This document shows, piece after piece, positions 59,867 through 64,000 of a stretch of DNA of 64,000 nt. The notes under the pieces were generated by a model. It had not been told where the DNA came from, did no database searches, and worked only from the letters and a program-made list of their open reading frames with translations. The DNA lies in NCBI RefSeq assembly GCF_901933205.1, contig NC_044590.1:11249501-11313500 (forward strand), read 5' to 3'. The position numbers were made by a program, and so were the translations under genes. Positions within the stretch are counted from its first letter, which is position 1. Every line of letters starts with the position of its first letter. Origin of the DNA: Camarhynchus parvulus. Lineage: Eukaryota; Chordata; Aves; Passeriformes; Thraupidae.

Positions 59867-62800
59867 TAACGTCACCCTAGGACAGGCATTAGGTGTTTTA
59901 GCAGATCTGTACTCAGCTTCTCACAGCACAGCACTGTGAACACTGACTGTTCTTGTATAAAGTGCAGGAAAACAGGCAAAGAGAGAGCAGCAGCCCAAGG
60001 GAACCTCATTATCAGTGTCCTGACACTGCTGGGAGCTCCAGCCAGGGACTGACTCCTGCTCACAAGCTGAGAGCTTTGAGGGCCTTGATTAATCTGCAGA
60101 ACTCAGGCAGATGAATTCAAAGGTGCCCAGAAACTTCTGTGATCTGGATGAGCCTGATAAATTCAGATAGGAATCTTTACACCTTCCAGCTGCTTATTAA
60201 TGCACATGGGAAAAAAATGCTTTTTTAAACAGTAAAATCTAAACCAGATGTGCCACAGCTGAGCTTGTCTCCCAAAGAGTTCTAAAGGACATGGGACATG
60301 ATCTTCCAGCCACCCTGATGGCAAAAGAGGACAGTTGCAGTACAGAACCTACTTTTCATATCCACACCCCATCTCCTGGTTGAAGTATGGGGACTTGAGC
60401 ATCACCAGAATCACCCCATGATGGCAAGGATGTTTTTTGTGTCTGTTTTAATGGGCACATTTGGCATGAATATCTCAGGGTACAGAACTATCTGTGTGTC
60501 AGGCATGAAAATATTAAATAAAAACTCCAAAAACAACAACAACAACAAAACAAACCCCAGAAACCCAAACAAACAAAAAAAACCCAACCAACCAAAAAAC
60601 CAAACCAAAACAACAACAAAAAAACCCCAGAAAATATTTAAAGATTCTTTTTCATATTCATCACATCTCTCTCCATAACAGCTCTATAGGAAGTGAAAAA
60701 CTTTGGAGTCAGTCTCCTCTATGATTACATGGAACCCTCTTTCCATCCCAGGAACACATTCCAGAGTGTGTTACACACATATAAATCACACACTTCTATA
60801 TCCACACTGAACTTTGTGTTTGCAAGGAAATCAGTGGAGAGCCTGATGTGACATTTGTAGAATCAGCTCCAGCCCAGGATCAGCCTCAGCTGAAGAACAA
60901 AGATGTTTTAATTTCTTATGATTTTCAAGTTCCAGAAAATTCTTTCTCCTTGTAGGACTTCCTACTGTTGAATATTTAACTGAAACTATTTTGGAATCAA
61001 CTCCAGTAATAAATACTGAGACAGCAAAATACCTGTAGAGCTTTTCCTAGATGAGTCTGTCTTAGAACTGTAAATCTGAAAATTTCAAAGTGTATTTCAT
61101 ACTAGAGAAGCTTCCATATATGGATTTATTTAAATAGGTAATTATTTATCATGTTTTTCACACCTGAGTATCTCAACTCCAACAATTTGACAGGGTTTTT
61201 TTTATATAGTTCATTGTTAAGTGCTTCTGTCTATGTTGTTTTCCTTTGTTTTGTGGTTTGGGGTTAGTTTTATTTTGTAAATTCTGGTTTCTGCTTTTAG
61301 GAAGAGACTCAGTCACTAGAGCAGATTTCAGTGTGTACCTGGTGAGTTAATAAACAGATGGTGCAATTACAATGAGGAGCATCACGCCAGAAGAGACCCA
61401 GAGAGAGAATGATAAACAGCTCTGACAAGGAGCCCACCTCTCCCTCTGGTGTCACTCAAGGCATCAGCTCCTCCTGTGACTGATAAAAGCCTGATAAAAG
61501 CAAAAGTGAGCTGTCCCAAATACCACAGTGATGACAGAAAGTCTCCCAGGTGAGAGACAGGTTATTTTCCCAACCAAACACTTTGAAAATCCACTAAGAC
61601 AAAACTGAAGTGAGCTAGGACATCCCCTTGGAGGTCTGTGGAGAGGCTGGGCTGAGGCTCAAGAGGCTCCTCCTGCCCCTGTAGCAGCAGAACAGACCCT
61701 ACAAAAATGCCAGGAGCCTTAAAAGGATGTTAAGGTAGCAACAGGTAGCAGGAAACTAATTTTGAGAGGCTTCTGGAGAGTGAAAACCTCAGAAAAACTG
61801 GCTCATAAAAATAGGATATAGATGCTGTAATATTCCTTCTTTATCAGCTCTGCTCAGATTCCTATCATATATTGAGTGATTAATTTGGGCATCCAGAGTA
61901 CCTGAAAGGGATCAAGGAATAAAAAACCAACAGCAAATAGTCCTCCATACACCCCCACAGAGTTCAAAATGTTATCCACAGCCTTACCTAATGTGACAAG
62001 TGTCCTGGAAGGACACCAGCATTAATACAGACCTTAAATGATAACACTCTACCCAATTTCCACAGTATTTTAAACAATCTTTATACAGGCAAGGCTCACA
62101 TTTTGCTCAGAATACGAGGAACTGCCGCGCAGCTTTTACTTAAAAGAAAATTACAGGCAGGAAATGTTCCATTCAGGTGTGAGCAGTGTAGTGAGACACA
62201 GAATCTCTGGGTTCTTTTTTTTTTTAACTGCCCTGTACAAAATTGTATTAAATTACTATATGTGCACCAGTGAGAGAGAGGAAATAGAAAAGAGCTATTT
62301 CCACTGGAGCACCAAAGGATGGCAAGGGGGGCAGATGGAAATGATAGGTTTTTCTGGCTTGCCTATTATGATTGGAGAGTGCAAAGAGAAGAATAAATGT
62401 ATTGTCATTTATTCAAGCCAGAAGACAGAGAAGCATTAGCACATACAGCAAATAGCTGCCTAGAGAACAGCATTTTCACAGGATTACAAATGTATCTCCT
62501 GCCACTAAACATACTGGAATAATTTGGAACTAATACTGTTATATTCTTTTGTATAAAATTGCCAGTAATTTCTTTTCAATAATACATTGCTCTTAGTGAA
62601 GGTGCCCACAGACAATCAAGGTGGTGTGTTTAATTTCATTGATCATTTCGTTTGCTGAAACAGGTATTTACTGTCCAATTTGGAGTTTAGGAGTTTGCAC
62701 ATTTCAATGTAAAACCTCTCTTTTGAGATCTACCAAACTTTTTCATTCAATATTGAGAAATGTAAAGTACTTTCTGTTCTAAATACTCCAATAAAACTTC

Positions 62801-63404
62801 TTATGCACAGGGAAGCAAACACATCTTTCAATTAAAAAGATTACATAGACACACTTTTAAATCTTAATCTTTGTTGAAGAAACACTGTGGTTTTATGTTC
62901 CTCTGATCCAGAGAAAGCACGTGAGAAGCAGAGATTTAGCTTGGATTTAGCAGGTTTAGGAGCAGGACTATCAAATGAGCAAAACCTCAATTACAGGCTA
63001 ATTGTATGTATGCTCAAGTACATTATTACAATTCAATAATCATCTCTTCAGAATTAAACAATTCCAATTTGCTTTTCATTTCCGCCTGTGCACATGCATT
63101 ACAAATTTGCTATTATTCACACTAAAATTAGTCAGGCTGGTTGGAAGCCCAGTGTGTCACAGGGTGGCACCAAACTGACCTCAAATGAGCCACTTAACCT
63201 CACCTGCTTCCTAATCAGGGATGAGGAGCAGGATGAGACTTTCCCACAACAATTTGATCCTGTTAAAGTTCCTTCCAGGTGGGTGCATTGCTGAGCAACT
63301 CAGCAATGAAGCCATCAGCATCTTTCCTGCTGGACATCCAGCCATTCATGGTTTTAATTTATTCTTCTTTTTTTTCTCACTACAACAAACATGAAGTTCT
63401 CAAG
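59867..63404. other. Intronic stretch with one A/C-rich tract
   Basis: Apart from the low-complexity tract at 60525-60640, no repeat family or gene-like frame was recognised. Confidence 0.4.
60525..60640 (+). repeat. A/C-rich low-complexity tract
   Basis: AACAACAACAACAAC then irregular AAACC / CAAA motifs, similar in style to 24470-24585. In the sense of the host transcript it is a T/G-rich tract. Confidence 0.85.
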
Positions 63405-63645
63405 CTGCACCAAGGGAAATAGAGGTTGGATATTAGGAAAAAGTTTTTCACAGAAAGAGTGATAAAGTTCTGGAATGGCTGCCCAGGGAGGTGGTGGAGT
63501 CCCCATCCCTGGGTGTGTTTAACAAAGCCTGGATGTGGCACTGGGTGCCAGGGTTTAGTTGAGGAGTTGGGGCTGGGTTGGACTCGATAATCTTGAAGGT
63601 CTCTTCCAACCCAGTGATCCTGTGAATTCTGTGAATTCCAGGCAC
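63405..63645 (+). mobile_element. CR1 LINE 3'-end fragment
   Basis: GAGGTTGGATATTAGGAAAA, GGAATGGCTGCCCAGGGAGG, TCCCCATCCCTGGGTGTGTT and GGTTGGACTCGATAATCTTG, then CTCTTCCAACCCAGTGATCC and a TGTGAATTCTGTGAATTC tail. A plus-strand CR1 3' end with most landmarks intact. Confidence 0.93.
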
Positions 63646-64000
63646 CTGAGCCTGGAATGCTCTGATAGCTGCCTGCCCTGGAAGGCTGCCTTCCCTCTAT
63701 TTAGCTGAGGTGCAATCCTAGGTTTGCCGCTCCTGGAAGCTCAATTCCCTTTTAATCTTGAATAATTCCTCCAGATTTGAACATGATACAAGTTCACTGG
63801 GTGGGAAAGAAAAGCACTTGCATCCAGCGCAAGCATTCTCCTCGTGATCTGTGTGGTCCAAACATCTGCACCACACAACAATCCAAGGCATAACAAAGGC
63901 ATCTGATCACCAAAGGACAGATCAGTTGGCAGAAAGCAGCACAGTGGACAACCTGATCTCGTTTCTATGGCTGCCCTCTGTTTTCATACCCTCAATTCAG

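Overview
The window looks like intronic DNA from a songbird (passerine) genome. It holds one recognisable vertebrate coding exon, many CR1 LINE 3'-end fragments with the avian hallmark tail, and a series of endogenous-retrovirus solo LTRs of the kind abundant in passerines. There are no bacterial-style genes, operons or CRISPR arrays. Most open frames are chance frames, repeat frames or LTR sequence.

The single confident coding feature is an exon on the minus strand (20949 down to 20656, 98 codons, phase 1-1). It encodes a fibronectin type III domain of a type IIB (MAM/Ig/FN3) receptor tyrosine phosphatase, best matched from memory to PTPRT. Everything on either side reads as intron of that gene: about 20.7 kb downstream (positions 1-20655) and about 43 kb upstream (20950-64000). 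Such long introns fit the known very large size of PTPRT.

Layout from left to right. A 20-bp GC-rich minisatellite lies at 241-935. From 1.7 to 16 kb come CR1 fragments, four solo LTRs and a CR1 3' end expanded into five tandem ~93-bp units. Near the exon are another LTR, a 208-bp tandem duplication ending 166 bp from the exon's splice donor, and a further solo LTR at 21078-21485. From 22 to 31 kb there are CR1 pieces and a retroviral 3' LTR with its polypurine tract. The stretch from 31.8 to 37.5 kb is repeat-poor. Next come a possible degenerate membrane-protein frame near 37.5-38.0 kb and a solo LTR at 39742-40390 inside another retroelement-like sequence. From 45 to 53 kb there are a 33-bp perfect inverted repeat, a (GGGAT)n array, a pair of ~170-bp direct duplicates and an LTR nested inside an LTR. 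The right end holds one more solo LTR (59269-59860) and two CR1 fragments.

Eight LTRs could be delimited with target-site duplications of six or seven bases (one of them 5/6), which indicates ERVK/betaretrovirus-like integrations. The recognisable LTRs are mostly antisense to the phosphatase gene, whereas the CR1 fragments show no orientation bias. The most interesting signals are a reading frame that begins at the LTR edge and is shared by two diverged ERVK LTRs, and an array of 5' splice-donor-like motifs in the sense of the host transcript. Inverted and direct LTR pairs also bracket a frame-neutral exon. Family assignments and all identities were judged by eye; no search was run.
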